In this document: positions 44,788 to 57,595 of the stretch, one piece after another
Numbering within the stretch: position 1 is the first letter of the stretch
Layout: each line of letters opens with the position of its first letter
Origin: Phlyctochytrium arcticum
Taxonomy: Eukaryota > Chytridiomycota > Chytridiomycetes > Chytridiales > Chytridiaceae
Reading direction: 5' to 3'
DNA length: 64,000 nt
Assembly (NCBI GenBank): GCA_025602905.1
Contig: JAHLKI010000006.1
Location: forward strand, 1,216,569 to 1,280,568
The notes under the pieces: model-generated
The model's database searches: none
What the model was told of the DNA's origin: nothing
Seen by the model: only the letters and a program-made list of their open reading frames with translations
Made by a program: the position numbers and the translations under genes

Positions 44788-46682
44788 ATGAACGAGATCT
44801 CTGTCCAACGACCTTCACCCTCTACTTTTGGCCCGCACCCACACCATCTGATTTTGGGATCTTCTAGTACTCACGAAATGCCGTCTTCGCAGCAATCCGC
44901 TGAAGCTTTGACGCTTTCGTCGCTTGCCGACGCGCGCTTGTTGCAAGGCTTCCGCACTCACTATGAAACCCATCCCATTCACGTAACGCATCCTGCAACA
45001 GATACTCACGCCCTCAAAAACACTACTACTGATTTCACCGATGCTCACCGGCAGTCCTTTTCATCTGAGAGCGGCTCGTCGCCCAACAGCTTATCAGATG
45101 TCACTATTCCTTCGGGAGCTCTAAATATCGTTGCTGACGATGTTTTCAACGCAGCTGCCCTCCTGTTTAATACTAAACGCTTTCATGACGAAGGCCACCA
45201 ACAGCAGCAGAAGCAACAACAGCAACAGTTGCTCCTACAAGAATCAGAAGCGGCAAAACAAAATGCCGGAGCTACTCATGTTCGACCCGCGTACTTGCCT
45301 ATCCCCATCGTAGATGACGATGCGTACGGTCCTGCTCAGCGGATCGCAGAGTTTTTATTGGAGGAACAGCGCAAGTTGGCTCTGCCCGGAGGTGGCGGGG
45401 TTGACATTGACGCGGTCCCCAACATTTCCCCACGTTCCTTAGATTCACGCATGTCACACTTCTTGCCGTCCCACTCCGATGATGAAGGTGATAGCCACGG
45501 CAACGTCTCCAGAGGTCCTGGCACAGAACCTATCTCAGAGGATGAGCAGCAAACCGATAAAGAAGAGTCTGATGATGATGAGACGGAGGATGAAGAGGAA
45601 ATGGAGCCGCCTTCGTTGTCTGCTCTGTTCGGTCGTCAGTACAATGCCAAATATTCCAAAAGTCTTGAAACGCGTTCCCAGTTCTCATCACCGCCCTCAA
45701 GTCCCCATCATACCCAGATCCACCTGAACGCGCCGGCCGCTTCTCCTTCCAACCGCCCGTTCCGCAAGTCGCGTCTCAAGCGCACCTTTGCGCTAGATTC
45801 CGACGACGATGGTGGTATCGAAGCCCGAACCGGATCGGACCGCGCATATCGCGGCGGACACGGCTATTCTGCTACTTCTCACACAGCAGCACAACAGCGT
45901 CGTCGACCGGCCGCTGGCGCTAGCGGGCGACGAACAGGTACTCAAGAACGACAAAGACAGAGAGAACAACGGGATGCGCAACGCGCAAAGGACGAAGATC
46001 ACGACAGTGATGAAACAGTAGATATTATTAACAACGAGGTATCAGAGCCGGAAGCAGATTCCGGACATTACAGCGACGGACCCTTGTCCAAGAAGCGCAA
46101 GGCAACCAATCGTGCTCGCGCCGCACCTGCGTCTGCACGAAACAAGAAGCCCAAGTCCCAAGGGGCTTCATCCCCGCGCAAGCGCGCCAAGAGAAGTGAT
46201 GCTACACAAAGCGACGCTTCCACAATTAATTCCCCGGACCGTCCAGCGTCCGACACTGCTTTGTCTCCAAAGTTGCAGTCTCACATTACAGATTCTCCTT
46301 TACCAGCCATTCGTCGACGCACGCCGTCCCCTAAAGTCCGCAAAACGCCCTACACACCTTCACCCGCCCGTCAAGGCAATGCTGCAGGGATCGGTTCTTC
46401 TTCGTCTGCGGCGGCCGCTGCTGCCCGACTTGACCGCAAAACTTCCAAGAGCTGTGGTCGTCGATGTGGTTATTGCCACGCGACGCAGACGCCCATGTGG
46501 CGACACGGGCCTCCCGGATATACTGACTTGTGTAACAAGGTTGGTACCTACTTGTATTGCTGGGTTTCTATCCTTCATCATCTGATATGTGCTCTTGCCT
46601 TTGTCAGTGTGGAGTTAAATGGATGCGAGGCCGAATCTTGCAGGAACCCACCCCTGCAACGCCCGAGCAACAATCTGAATAG
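44788..46682 (+). CDS. GATA zinc-finger transcription factor with C-terminal finger
   Basis: Two exons: 44788-46539 and 46608-46682; 608 residues. The frame is open upstream to 44743 but the first ATG is 44788. The long N-terminal region is low complexity with a short Gln run, an acidic stretch near residue 260 (EDEEEMEPPS) and basic nuclear-localisation-like clusters (KKRKATNR, PRKRAKR). A single GATA finger lies near the C terminus: CGYCHATQTPMWRHGPPG, then DLCNKCGVKWMRGRI, i.e. C-X2-C-X18-C-X2-C. The 18-residue loop is the WC-2/Ash1-type arrangement rather than the 17-residue animal type. The intron falls between CNK and the fourth zinc cysteine and has a non-consensus GTTGGT donor. No PAS domain was seen, so it is not a white-collar photoreceptor. 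Confidence 0.9.
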
Positions 46683-47333
46683 ATGCAAAAGCGTCCAAGA
46701 TGCTTCTGGTTACAAGTTTTCTTTTGCAAGCCTGTAAAAACTATCATGCACGCAGTAACTTACCTCGGACCCTTTTTTTTGGCTGAATCGCTTGGCGAAT
46801 CTACTCTTCACGAAACTGATACCCTCATCACAAGAACCACCCTACTATTTCTCTCGACAATGCCGTTTTAAAACTTTCACAGAAACATCCTCGAAGCATC
46901 AAGAACTCGAGGGCGGTTAACAGCATTGTCTGGCAAACCCAATTGCAGAAACAAAAACTGGTTTTGCTACCGAAACCCCCACCATCTGCAAGTAACGAAA
47001 ACTCCACATATTGAAACTTACGTTAAATACCACAGTTCTCTCTCTTTTCCCCCCAAGCATATGGACGTCAAAGTCTGCAACTGCATTTACTCATGCACAC
47101 ACCTCCCTTGATTCTTTTTTGAGTCGGGACCTTATTTTCTGTGCTTTGTCTGTGTTAGTTGTAATGATTTCTGAACTGTCATAAAGTATCCCAATAACTA
47201 TTGAAAGATATTCACTATCCAAAGTCTATCAAAATCTATCTGCAGACTACAAAGAAATGAACTAATAAGAAGTACTATGACATCGTCCGTAATAGGTATA
47301 TACGCCCTACTTTACGATACGCCGGTGAGATAT
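46683..47333. other. Convergent 3' spacer, GATA and F-box genes
   Basis: 651 bases between facing stop codons. AT-rich in its right half, with short frames only. Presumed 3' UTRs. Nothing else seen. Confidence 0.45.
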
Positions 47334-50300
47334 CTATTCTGTGTATCCATCAACGACCACTCCACGCTCCGCCAAAAGCCGCCTCAGACGGTACTGCCTC
47401 CAATGAAACATCCAATCCGGACACGATACTTGCAAACTATCCAATCGAGGCGCGCACCGGGTAAGATGGGATTCGAAATTCCCGCAAAGGTCCTTTTGTA
47501 GATTATTTGCACGAGTCATACTTGAAGTGTCGCCATTCGCTGGTGAATCCGTTCCTTCCTGTGAATACGACGGCGGCATAGATATTGTCGGCTCGGCTGC
47601 CGCGGCTGCGGATGGAGATAATGCTTCGGACGCTCTTCTGAGATAAAGGGGAACCGAGGGTGTACTCAAGTCCTTGAAATTGCAGATTTCGCCCACGCGC
47701 ACCTCCAGATGTTCCAAGTTCACGCAACTGCGCACGAGACTCGTGACAACGTCGTCGTTTTGCGTATCGCGTAAAATAGGATTGGGTAAAGTGTCAATCT
47801 CCATATCCAGAGTTGTGAGCGTCGACTTCCATGGATGGTCGGATGGGAGAGAAAGGGGTGGGTAGGCCGGTACTGAGAATCCATGAAGATGGAGTTGGGA
47901 AAGACTGGGGAACGTTTCGGCAATGGTTAGTAGAATGGGTGCTGGAGGTGCAGGTGAGGAAACGATCCCGGTGCCAGAGACTGTGATGGGGGTTGGTGGA
48001 GAAATGACTGGAAATGCGGATGCGGCTGTCGTTGTTGTGCTGGGTCGCGCAGATACCGCCCGGGCGCTCTGACCTCTACGACCCCTCACTTTCATATTGA
48101 GCACGCGAACTTTCCCGCCGGCGCGTGCACGCTGCAAGTTTCGCAAAATATCTTGGATGGTGTCCCGACCTCCGACCTCACCGCAAAAAACGCTAAGGCT
48201 GCGCAGGCGTGGAAGCGTTGATCGTGAACGGATAGGGGCGGAGGATATGGACGAGGAGGGGAGGAGGGATAGGGTGGAAGAGTGGATGTTGGATTGTGAA
48301 AGCAGGAGAGCGAGGGCAGGATGAGAAGGGAGGTGAGTCAGGTGTAACGTTTCGAGGTTTGGAAGAGGAGTTGGCTCCAAGCTGATGGTGGATGTAGAGA
48401 GCGGTGATTCGGATTTTGCTGGGGTGCCTCTTGTTACATGAACGTCTGCATAGATAACATGTTCCTGATCATCCATTTGCATCTGCTCGGTAACAGTTGA
48501 GGTAGTAATCGAGCCGGGCATCCATGCTGTAGTGGTCGATATCGTATCCATGGGACTGCCATTTTCGGATGAAATCATGGTATACAGCTCATCCTCGATT
48601 GAGGTGACGATTTCTTGACTCAACTCAAAGCGGGCAGGCTGTACTGGGCTGGGTGGTGCCCGAAAGGTGATGTCCATGTTTTTCACACCGGTTGGAAGGG
48701 TGGAAGTAAGGGCGTTCCATGCTTTGATGTACGCGATTGAGTGTCGAGGGTGGGTAGTTTGCCAGTTGCGGGGAGATGAAATATCGACTGTAAGGTTAGG
48801 ACGTGCGTGGTGCAGGGAACCTCCGCCGAGGGTTGAATTTATCGGAGAAGTAGCGGGAGTATTGGGCACGGCTGCGTGTGCGGGTGATAAGACTCGGAGT
48901 GGGGCTATTCGACGACGAGACTGGTCATGTATACCGGACACCACCAAATTGTCTACCGACAGACTCTCCAATCCAACGAGGCCGCTCAGAAAACTCAATT
49001 CGCGTATGCGGATTCCCCCCGTGTTCAATCCTTTCAGAGCCAATCGGCGGAGACTGGGACAGTAGAGTGGAGCATCCGCTGCCATCAACCAGCTTGAAGA
49101 CTCTGCCAGAGTGGCCAGGATGGGAGTCTGCGGGTGCGTGGGTGAAAAGGGTGAGGCATGAAGGTTGACTGGAGTACCTCCCCAAACTGGCGTTCCGACA
49201 CTGAAAGCATTTGACGACCACCGGAATTTGCAATCCACGAAATCAATGACTTCAATTTTGGGGACGCGTCGAATCAAAAGGGAAATAATCCGTGAGAGGG
49301 CCGCAGACTTTTTGGTTGCGCCGTGATTGATAGTTGCAGGTCCTGCACCAATGAGGGGAATCGCGGGTAGCTGACATCCGAAAAATCGAACACCTTTCCA
49401 AGATGATCCAAGCAACTTGACCCACTCATCCCACCTTGTACCCTGTCCACACCAAAGACCCGACAATGTCAAGATCTCCAACTTTGGGCACGCGATGTGA
49501 ATCAAGCCTAGTGCTGTCTCGGGTAACGTGCCCTCATTGGCGCCAAGAGAGAGATGGGTCAAATTCGGCAATAGCACATTGGGAAAGAAGTACGTGAGAA
49601 GATCTGCTAATGAGGCTTGTTGCAAAGACTGAAAGGATAGCTCCGTCAATGTAGAGAGTTCCCACGGTTTTGGGACATGATTTGGGAGCGACGCTGGAAC
49701 CTCACTCAACCATTGTTGCGATTGCATCCCCCGTTCGGCGGCAGTTCGAAGCGCCAACCCCTCGGCAATAGCGTCTTCAAATGTGTCCATGGTAAACACC
49801 AGCGGCGCGTCCAGCACTACCACCTTCAACTGTGCTTCCAGATTTTGCCCTTTGCGTGCGGCCAAGCGGCGTTCCCCACTCTCTCGGGACGTACATTGGA
49901 CAAAGACATCGAACAGAATATTGACGCCTTGGCGTGGCAGGTGCGGAATGGGTGCAGCATGGTCTTCACGAAGAGTGAGATTGGTCAGATTTGGCGAGGT
50001 TCGAAGGGCGGTCAAGAGAACAGAGGATGTGTAGGTGGTGAGGTGGGTGAGTGATGGGTGGCCGGGTAGTGTGGTGCCCAAGCGAGCCAGTAACTCTGGA
50101 TGCGTTGAATGCGTGCGCAACTATTTAAACATTGATTTAGCCCACTAGTCGCTCATTGCCAACAGCACAATAATTGCTCACCTCTAATCGCTTCAGAGCT
50201 CTCATGTGCTGAATTTTCTCGCCAATACCCGCTTTTCCACCTTTTCCCTCATACATCCCTATTTCCCATCCCGTACCGCCAACTTGCATCACAACCTCCT

Positions 50301-50454
50301 CAACCGTGGAGAACGCGATATCATTCCATGTCTTGCAAACTCGACCAGCCAGAAGCAAACGCTGCGGAAGCGAAAGGTGCGAAAATACGTGCGTAAGGAT
50401 TTCGGGGGGGAAAGTGAGCAAAGTGGTTGTGGGAGTCGAAACGACAGTCGGCAT
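47334..50454 (-). CDS. F-box protein with leucine-rich-repeat-like region
   Basis: Two exons: 50454-50182 and 50120-47334; 1019 residues, intron in phase 0. The F-box is at residues about 10-55: LLTFPPEILTHVFSHLSLPQ, then LLLAGRVCKTWNDIAF, the classical P-x-E-hxxxhhxxL pattern ending in a conserved CxxWN. Exon 2 contains irregular Leu-rich motifs typical of fungal LRR F-box proteins (LPNLTHLSLGANEGTLPE, CPKLEILTLSGLW, SLRRLALKGLNTGG, LRSLSVFCGEV, LEHLEVRVGEICNF), interrupted by Ser/Pro/Thr-rich linkers. Likely an SCF ubiquitin-ligase substrate receptor binding Skp1 through the F-box. The substrate is unknown and no yeast orthologue was recognised. Confidence 0.85.
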
Positions 50455-51952
50455 GTCTCAATTCTATATGTCTATAAGGATCCTTGAATCTTCGGCCTGC
50501 GAAGGATTTCCAGCCCTGTACAGTCTATGGTGCCGGACTTGCAATTTCTTGGACCAGAAGTATTCGTTCGTCGATGTGTAAAACGTAGACAAGTAAGGAA
50601 AACTTGACCGGGAAACATTCCCACAGGTAATGGGTATATAGCGGAAACACCCAAACCGCATGACCGCACGAGACGTACTATTAATAGAATCCTAAACAGA
50701 ATCCGCGCCCCTCGAAATAGAAGCAACCGTACCTTAATGAAGACCAAGTTATGCTTAAAAAATGCATTGCTTCCTCTCAGTCTATGGTAAATAAGGTCCT
50801 ACTCTCTCTTCATCCTGGAAGCTGCAAACTCCGGTGCAAAGTAAACACATGCAAGTCGTCGCCCGCGACTCGTCGGAGTTTGGCGAGCTCAGCCACAAGT
50901 CATTCGAGCCGGTTAACCAGCATAAATAGAAAAAAAATCGCTCAAATTCCGGTCTGCCATGCAAGATCATTTTCTTCTGAACATTGCACCCTGGACGTTG
51001 CTGGACTCAATTTGCACTGCATCTAACCACATCCGCAACTGACTCTAGTAACGTTCATTGTGCATGTTGCTTCTCCCGCTCCGTCAGCGTGATCATTCTT
51101 CCAAGGTAAGCCAAGATACCCAATTTCTGTCATTTGTCGCGAAGGGGGATGGGAATAGGACACTGGCAGTCCATTCAAACAGGCTGATGAGGGAAAAGAG
51201 TTCTGCAATTCGGAACGCTGGCTGTTATGGCCAGTGACGGTCGATAACTCTAACACACACACATTTTTCTGACTGTTAACACAACTGGGCTGTCGCATGT
51301 TGCGAGGAGGTGGATCTGAAGGACAACTTTGAATGTTACTTGAGCTGACCCTTTCCACTAGTCATTCCTAGAATCACATCATTCCTCTCGAGAGCTTTCG
51401 GCGCGATACACATGCGATCAAGGTAAGCATATCTGGCCTATCACCCCCCCCCCCCCCCCCTCTCCTTCATCGGAAACCCAAACATGGCGAAGATGAAAAC
51501 TTAACCCATTAACCTGACCAAGACTCATATATGGCTTCTCTGACCACCGTTTTGGTGCACGAGTAGTCATATCTTGGCGTGGAGGCTTTATGTCATAGTT
51601 ACACTGAGTCGTGTTTGGGTTTCTCACTGTGATGGACATCTCTTCCTTTCCGTTTTCAAGTGCAAAGGCTAAACGAAGTTTTTGTTCCGCAGGATTTGGA
51701 CCCTTGATCACATCCGTACCCACGCCCTTGATCGTGTTGTAGCGTAGATTCTACTAGATAGTTTGATCGTCATAGAATATCTACATATTTTGCAAATCAA
51801 TGAATCCATATTCTTCAATTGCAATTCGCTTCATCATTTTGCTGAAATGAAAATCAGCAGCATGTCTGGAACGTGAACAGTCATATTTCAAAATTCTAAC
51901 AAGGTGCTAGACAAGGTGGCATATGATGATAATGATAAAAAAAATCCTCATC
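50455..51952. other. Gene-free or unresolved 1.5 kb interval
   Basis: Between the F-box gene start and the stop of the PH/Clu gene. Minus-strand frames at 51023-51358 and 51418-51723 are Ser/Pro/Asn-rich with no recognisable domain. They could belong to an unrecognised spliced gene, but no splice chain could be justified. A 17-base C run lies at 51444-51460. Confidence 0.4.
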
Positions 51953-54900
51953 TCAGGCGGCAAGGCCAATAACTTCTCCCTCCGTCAACATTAAAACCAC
52001 TCCCAATTCCTCAATCGCACTCGTATCTTCTTCCTCAATGCGGGCCAGGACCCCGTCCAAGTAGACACTAGGACTCACAGCCGCCAACCGCAACACCACC
52101 TGCCGGGCCTCTCCAGGGTCCAGCGACTTGTCTATATTCTGCGCCCGTAAAGTCCGAACCACTTCACGGTGATGCGGCGAATCGACCAACCGGAGTTTCA
52201 ACGAAATGATTTGGCGGGTGAGTTTGTGCAGTAATGAGCGGGGGTGGGTGGGCAACGACGGCTTATGGGGGTGGATTAATGGGCCGGCGATGGGGTGGGG
52301 GTGGCATGCCGTCCCCAGAAGAGGAAGTGAAGGCGGTTGTTGCATCCGACTACTAAATGAAGACGTCGTGGGAGAAGTACTCGTAGGTCGAATGGCCGGA
52401 GAGTCCCGACCACCGGCCACACTGGCCGCCGAAGAGATACTATAAGTAGTACTAGACTGATGATTCCTCGCCCCCTTGACAAACCGAAACACTTTTTCAT
52501 AGCATCCAATCGCCTCTTTATACGCCGCCCGAATCACCGGCGTCAAGACTCCCTCATACTCAATATAGGGCGCCAACATGAGTCGAGCGACCTGTCGGTA
52601 GGCTTCAACAGTTCGGGGGTCAGCTTGTCCGAATGCCTGTTCGTAAAGTTTGCGGGCCCGTTGGGCGTGGATGACGGCTGCATCCCCGTCTCCGCGTTCG
52701 GCCAGGGGTTGCGCGAAATGGTGGTGGAGGAAGGCGACTTGGTCGGGGGGACTCTCTAGGCTTTGGTACACGTGAAGAGCTTCCGTGAATCGCTGGATGG
52801 CTGCGCTGGGGTTTCGCATGGTATGGAAAATGATTCCCAACTGTATTCATTTGCATTTAGACCAGGAAATGTTTTGAAAGAAGGGGGGGATGTTTTTTAC
52901 CTTTACGAGATACCCAGCAGTCACCAAATGATTTTTCCCGAGTGCGCGTTCAGCGACCGCCATACTCCGTGAATAGAACTCCAATACCTCATCCCACCGT
53001 TCTCGCATCGCATAGACTCTGGCCAACCGATCATGTAATGCCATGACGGCCGGGTGATCTCCCCCACAGCACCATTTGACAATATCGACGGCCTGCCCAT
53101 GCAACTCCCGCATGTGGTGTTCATCAAACCCGGTGCCCGCAAGGCTTTCCACCAACTGTCCCATGGCCAACCCGACCAGACACGAGTTACGGGTGGAAGC
53201 TGATACGGCCGCTTGAGCGTATAACCGGGCTTCTTCGTATCGTTTGGCGGTGTTGTAGTATGCGGCGACGGAACAGAGTGCTGCACTGGACGGATCACTC
53301 CGGGAGGTTTTGAACCGCGGACCGAGAGATTTAAAGTGTCGGGCTAAGTGGTAAGCCAACTGGTCGTCTTCTTGTATCTTCCCCGAATCCTTGAAATAGT
53401 GGGCCAGACCTGAAGGTTGCTTGACTCTTGCCTGGAACTGCACGAAACGCGTTCGGGGCACCGGAGCTGGGGAGGTGAAATCGTACTCTGTCGTGTCTTC
53501 AAAACTCACCCCGCACTATATATTTCAGAGAGTGGTTTAGGGTATGGTGTTGTGAGAGTGATGACTGGGTTTTTTTTTACCTGATACTGCATGGCCAAGA
53601 ACAGCGCCGGTCGATGCAGGCTCGAAAACTGCGCATAGGACATGTCGTAGCAAAACTTGTGGGCAATCTCTTCTCGGACTTTTTCCATAAAATACTATAT
53701 ATGTCAAACAATTTTTTTTAGTTGACAAAAGTTTCCCCAATGTTCGATGTGTTTTATACAAACCTTTTGTGATTTTTCACCCGTGCCGAGCACCCCACAA
53801 AACATGGTTGCCGCATACGTCTTCATTTCCTCGTCAATGGCGGTCGCACCCACGGACCGGAAATGCAGGATGGCGTTGCGGAGACGGGTCTGTAGGAGAG
53901 TCTTGAAGGCCCTCGCGACCATTTCAATGTGACACATGTCTCGCACGCAGGGGAGGTTGGAGTTGCGGGAAATACTACCTGTGAAATGATTGAGTAAAGG
54001 GAGAATGTGTGTGGGAAAGTGGGAAGGAGGGCTTACCCAAATACCGAACATTAATCCCACACGAGTGCATTTCCCCCACCAACCCGCGTGAATCCACCGG
54101 TCGGATCTCGAGTGAATCTAACCGCCCCACAAAGATTGGAATCCAGACTTCCTGTAAAAATTTGGCGGCGCGGGCACACTCTACATCATTTGTCGTTCGT
54201 TCGCGACGGGTACTCCCCGCGCGGTCGGTAAACCCGTCTGCCACTAAAGGGTACGGATACATGCCCAAAAACTCGGCGCGGAGGCGTTTGGATGGGTTGG
54301 GCTGGGAGATATTTTGCGGGTGGTGGTCGATGGGTAGAAGGGTATGCAGGTTTGAGACGTAGTAGAGTTTGGTTGGGGGGTCGAAATGGACCTGGACGTC
54401 GTTGGAGAGAAAGACGGTTACCCGGCGTTCTTGGCCGATTTGGACTGTGTGGGGTTTGAGGTTAAGGGCTCGGCCGACGACTTGGAGACGTTCGGAGGAG
54501 CGTTCGTCGGTTCGGGGTGGGTCCCGTTGGAGGTCGTGAACATGGAGTGCCTGTCCGTATAATCCCATATCGGCATACGCGACAATTCGGAACCCTTTGT
54601 AGTCAATCAAGACCATGAGGACTGTATGTAAATGTCCCGGTTCTTGGGCGGATGTGTTTAGAAAGGAGGCCCGGTTGGTTGCATTGATGGCGCGGAGCTC
54701 GGAGGATGTCCGAGATAATGCATCCATGATTTGTGTCGATGTCGATTCTGCACGATTCATTGTTTAAGTAAAGAGAAAATCTTCGAGAGATGTTTACTCA
54801 GCCTTACCATCATAGTTACAGGCAAACCGGTACACGACCCCATCCTCCACAACAGTCTGTGCCTCTCGAACGGGCGGTCCGCCCAAACTCTCTGCCACAT

Positions 54901-56320
54901 CCGCGGTGAACGTGGACGACTGGGCAGGCGACATGGGCCGGCTGGACAAAGTCATACTGGGAGTTTGAGCCCGAGAAGAGGGTTGAGTGCTCAAAACCTG
55001 CTTTGATCCTCCCCCCGAGAGATGATACTCATCAATTAGCCGTTGCGCAGTCATCCGGGTCGTTTCTTGGAATTGACCAATCAGTTCTTGGAGTTTGACA
55101 TCTGTATTGATAAGTTAGATGGATTTGGGGGAATAGTCAAAGGAATTGAAGGGGGAGGGGTTTTACCTTGCTGGAGAGCAGCTTCTTCTGTCTCGGGGCG
55201 TTGCGCGAGCAACATCTGATATCGGTCATTCCATAATTCGGCTACTCATTTGAATATTAGAAACCAATACAGAATGTACAAGGGTTGGTGCTTACCACCC
55301 GGACCCGCCATAGCGGCATGACTGGATTGGATCGGGTCGACAATCACATTGGGAACTAGAGTGGTACGATTAGAACCCAAAGTTGAGTCTAAAAAGAGAC
55401 TGATACAAACCTCGACGTCGTCGTAAAGTATCGCGAAAATTAAAAGCTTGCTCGTTTCGGTAGGGCGTGGGACTTTCGGCTGCAGGGTTGTAGGTATTTC
55501 CCATATGCGAAAGTTCTTGTGGGGTCAAAACGGGCTCGGAGCAAAATGACTAGAAAAAACCAATTTGTGAGTACATTATCGGTATAAGGGGATTGAGAGT
55601 GTTCGTTACCAGTGTTTCAATTTTTGACGATGCGACGCTACTACATTGCCCATCTTGTTCACTCATAAGTGAATAAACCGAGACAGCATCACTCGTATCC
55701 CGGTCCAGCGTCGTTCCCATGGAATAAGTCGACATTTCATCGTCCTCGCGAGCAGCAACATCTGCACGGGACCAGGACCGGTGGTATCCGCGAAGAGAGT
55801 TGGCTCGACGCGCAGGAGGGCTGCCTGAGGCAGAAGAGGCGTAGGCAGTCCCACTTGACCCGTTGCTGAGGGTTGTGGAGCGGCGAAGTGGGGGTGCAGG
55901 GTGGACGGGTGCTTGTAAGAGAGACATCCATTCTTCACGGTCGCTTTTGGTTTGAGTCGCGAAATGAAACTGTTTGGGGGATGTTGGTGAGCTTTCACAT
56001 GGCGAGTAAAGGTTTTCAGCACTCCAAATGTTTACCTTTCTCTTCCGATCGACAATGACAAAAGCAGCAGTACCCTTCTTTCCCCCCTTTGCATTATCCA
56101 CCTCAAACACATCGATTCCGTTCAGCCGGATCTCATGCTTGGGAGGCCGTGTCTGGTCCACCGTATCATAGACTTGCAACAGTGCGGCATCGAGATTGGT
56201 GAGGTTGCCGACTAGAACTAGGTATTTGAGTCGCCAGGAAGCGAGGAAGCGGGTTCCGCCTTTCTTGAAAACCCAGCCTTGCTTGATGGGTCGAGCCGAG
56301 GTGTTTGCTGCGGCGAGCAT
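51953..56320 (-). CDS. PH-domain, Clu-like, TPR protein
   Basis: Eleven exons: 56320-56036, 55969-55610, 55549-55411, 55355-55296, 55241-55167, 55101-54808, 54747-54037, 53978-53764, 53694-53581, 53515-52901, 52840-51953; 1251 residues, phases closing. The PH domain is at residues about 10-135 (IKQGWVFKKGGTRFLASWRL, KYLVLVG, ending SDREEWMSLL). A Ser-rich linker with a short coiled segment precedes a Clu-like central region at about 410-780: LYYVSNLHTLLPIDHH, LRAEFLGMYPYPLVADGFT, GEMHSCGINVRYLGSISR and EMVARAFKTLLQTRLRNAI. The mature Clu equivalent of HSCGINVRYLG is the hallmark segment. TPR-like helices occupy about 820-1080 (YNTAKRYEEARLYAQAAV, RALGKNHLVTAGYLVKLG). Classical Clu/Clu1 lacks an N-terminal PH domain, so this is a related but distinct architecture. 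For exon 5 the TAG acceptor is preferred; an alternative three bases upstream adds one residue. Confidence 0.85.
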
Positions 56321-57400
56321 GGTACGATGTCTTTTTTCTTGAATGTGTTATAAAATGATCTATAAAGTGAAGCCTTTGCTCTTCGTGTATTGATTGGTCT
56401 CTGTCTAAGTGTGGGGGGTCGCCTGGGATGCCGGGGTACCGAAAATGCTGATGGTTTTTATAGTCACGTCGTCGCCCGTCGATCCAAGTGTATCAGCGGG
56501 TCGAGTCCTTTCCCTCCTCTATGTCTATTGTCTATGTCCGGCGTATAGTATTCACCGAAATCTACCTCTCCGTATGTAAGATGTGTATACAATTGGTCTT
56601 CTTCTTCTCGCAAAAGATACAAAAAACAACAACAACAACAACGGAACCCCAACTACAACACACAAAGCTGATGATTCCCGCCCGGCCAAAGATCTGTAAA
56701 GGAGCTTACGGATCTGGGGTTTAGCCCGTGGTGAGCTGAACTTTTGTGTGGAAATGAGGGGCTCAAGATGGGGGTTGTGTGTTGGATGGTTGGGTTTACG
56801 GGAGAGCTGAGTTGTGGTCAATCGTTTAACGCAAATTTTAAATCTCCGATTAGTCAACACTCATGCTTGATTACTCGAACATTGTCAGAACTATACTATA
56901 TAGTAGCCTAATATTTGCTGGCTGAGAACTATATATGAAACCATTCATCATTCAAGCAACATTCATTCTGTAGATGTGTATTTTCATTTTTGTTTCCGAT
57001 CGACCGATCGAATCTCGAGAGCTGGGCTGATGGAATTCAACCAGCGCAATCTGAGTGATTATGACAGAGGGATAGCGCCCCGCTCAGCAGATTTGTTGTG
57101 GGTAAAGAAGCCATTCTATTTGATGGTCTGCTGTAGTGATTGCTCTATTCTCAACCATTCTCAACCATCTTGCGACGAATCTCCGCTTGCTTACCTGATA
57201 TGCTAAGCCCGGGTGAACGGTGTGGCTGTGGAAACCGGCGAATGACCTGCGGATGATGATTGCGGCCATGACGTGACGTTTGAGCCTTGTCCTTTATAAA
57301 AACACGCGTTTCTTCCATTTCTTCCCTTCCATCCAGAACTTTCATACTTTCATACTTTCACACTTCGAACCACATAACAACCCACCTATAAACAACAACC
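56321..57400. other. Spacer upstream of the PH/Clu gene
   Basis: About 1.08 kb between divergent start codons. It has a (CAA)n microsatellite near 56624-56641 and AT-rich stretches near 56880-56950. Frames lack signatures. No RNA gene recognised. Confidence 0.45.
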
Positions 57401-57595
57401 ATGTCTGGCGGCGGAAAGATCAACGGGTGAGTCTGAGTATAGCACCCACAAAGAAACCAGAAACTAAACAATGTATCCAGCCTCCAACGCATCCTCTGGA
57501 AAGTGCAGAACGTCCGGTGGTTCAAGAGCAACCCCAGTGGCTTTGCCAAAGGCAAGCTCCGCCAACGCATTGCTCGCGCACTCCATCTCTACTAG
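57401..57595 (+). CDS. Small basic 46-residue protein, unrecognised
   Basis: Two exons: 57401-57426 and 57481-57595, joined across a 54-base intron with GTGAGT donor, AACTAAAC branch-like site and ATCCAG acceptor. The product starts MSGGGKINGLQRILWKVQNV and continues RWFKSNPSGFAKGKLRQRIA, ending RALHLY. The compact gene structure, perfect intron and C-ending codons argue that it is real. Composition (basic, amphipathic helix with two Trp, no acidic residues) resembles very small mitochondrial membrane-complex or ribosomal accessory proteins, but I do not recognise the family and assign no function. The ATG follows a CAACAACC leader, a good fungal initiation context. Confidence 0.6.

Noticed and set aside
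51023..51723. Two minus-strand frames that might form a spliced gene left of the PH/Clu gene stop
   Set aside because: No domain, no convincing donor/acceptor pair joining them, and a C homopolymer lies between them.
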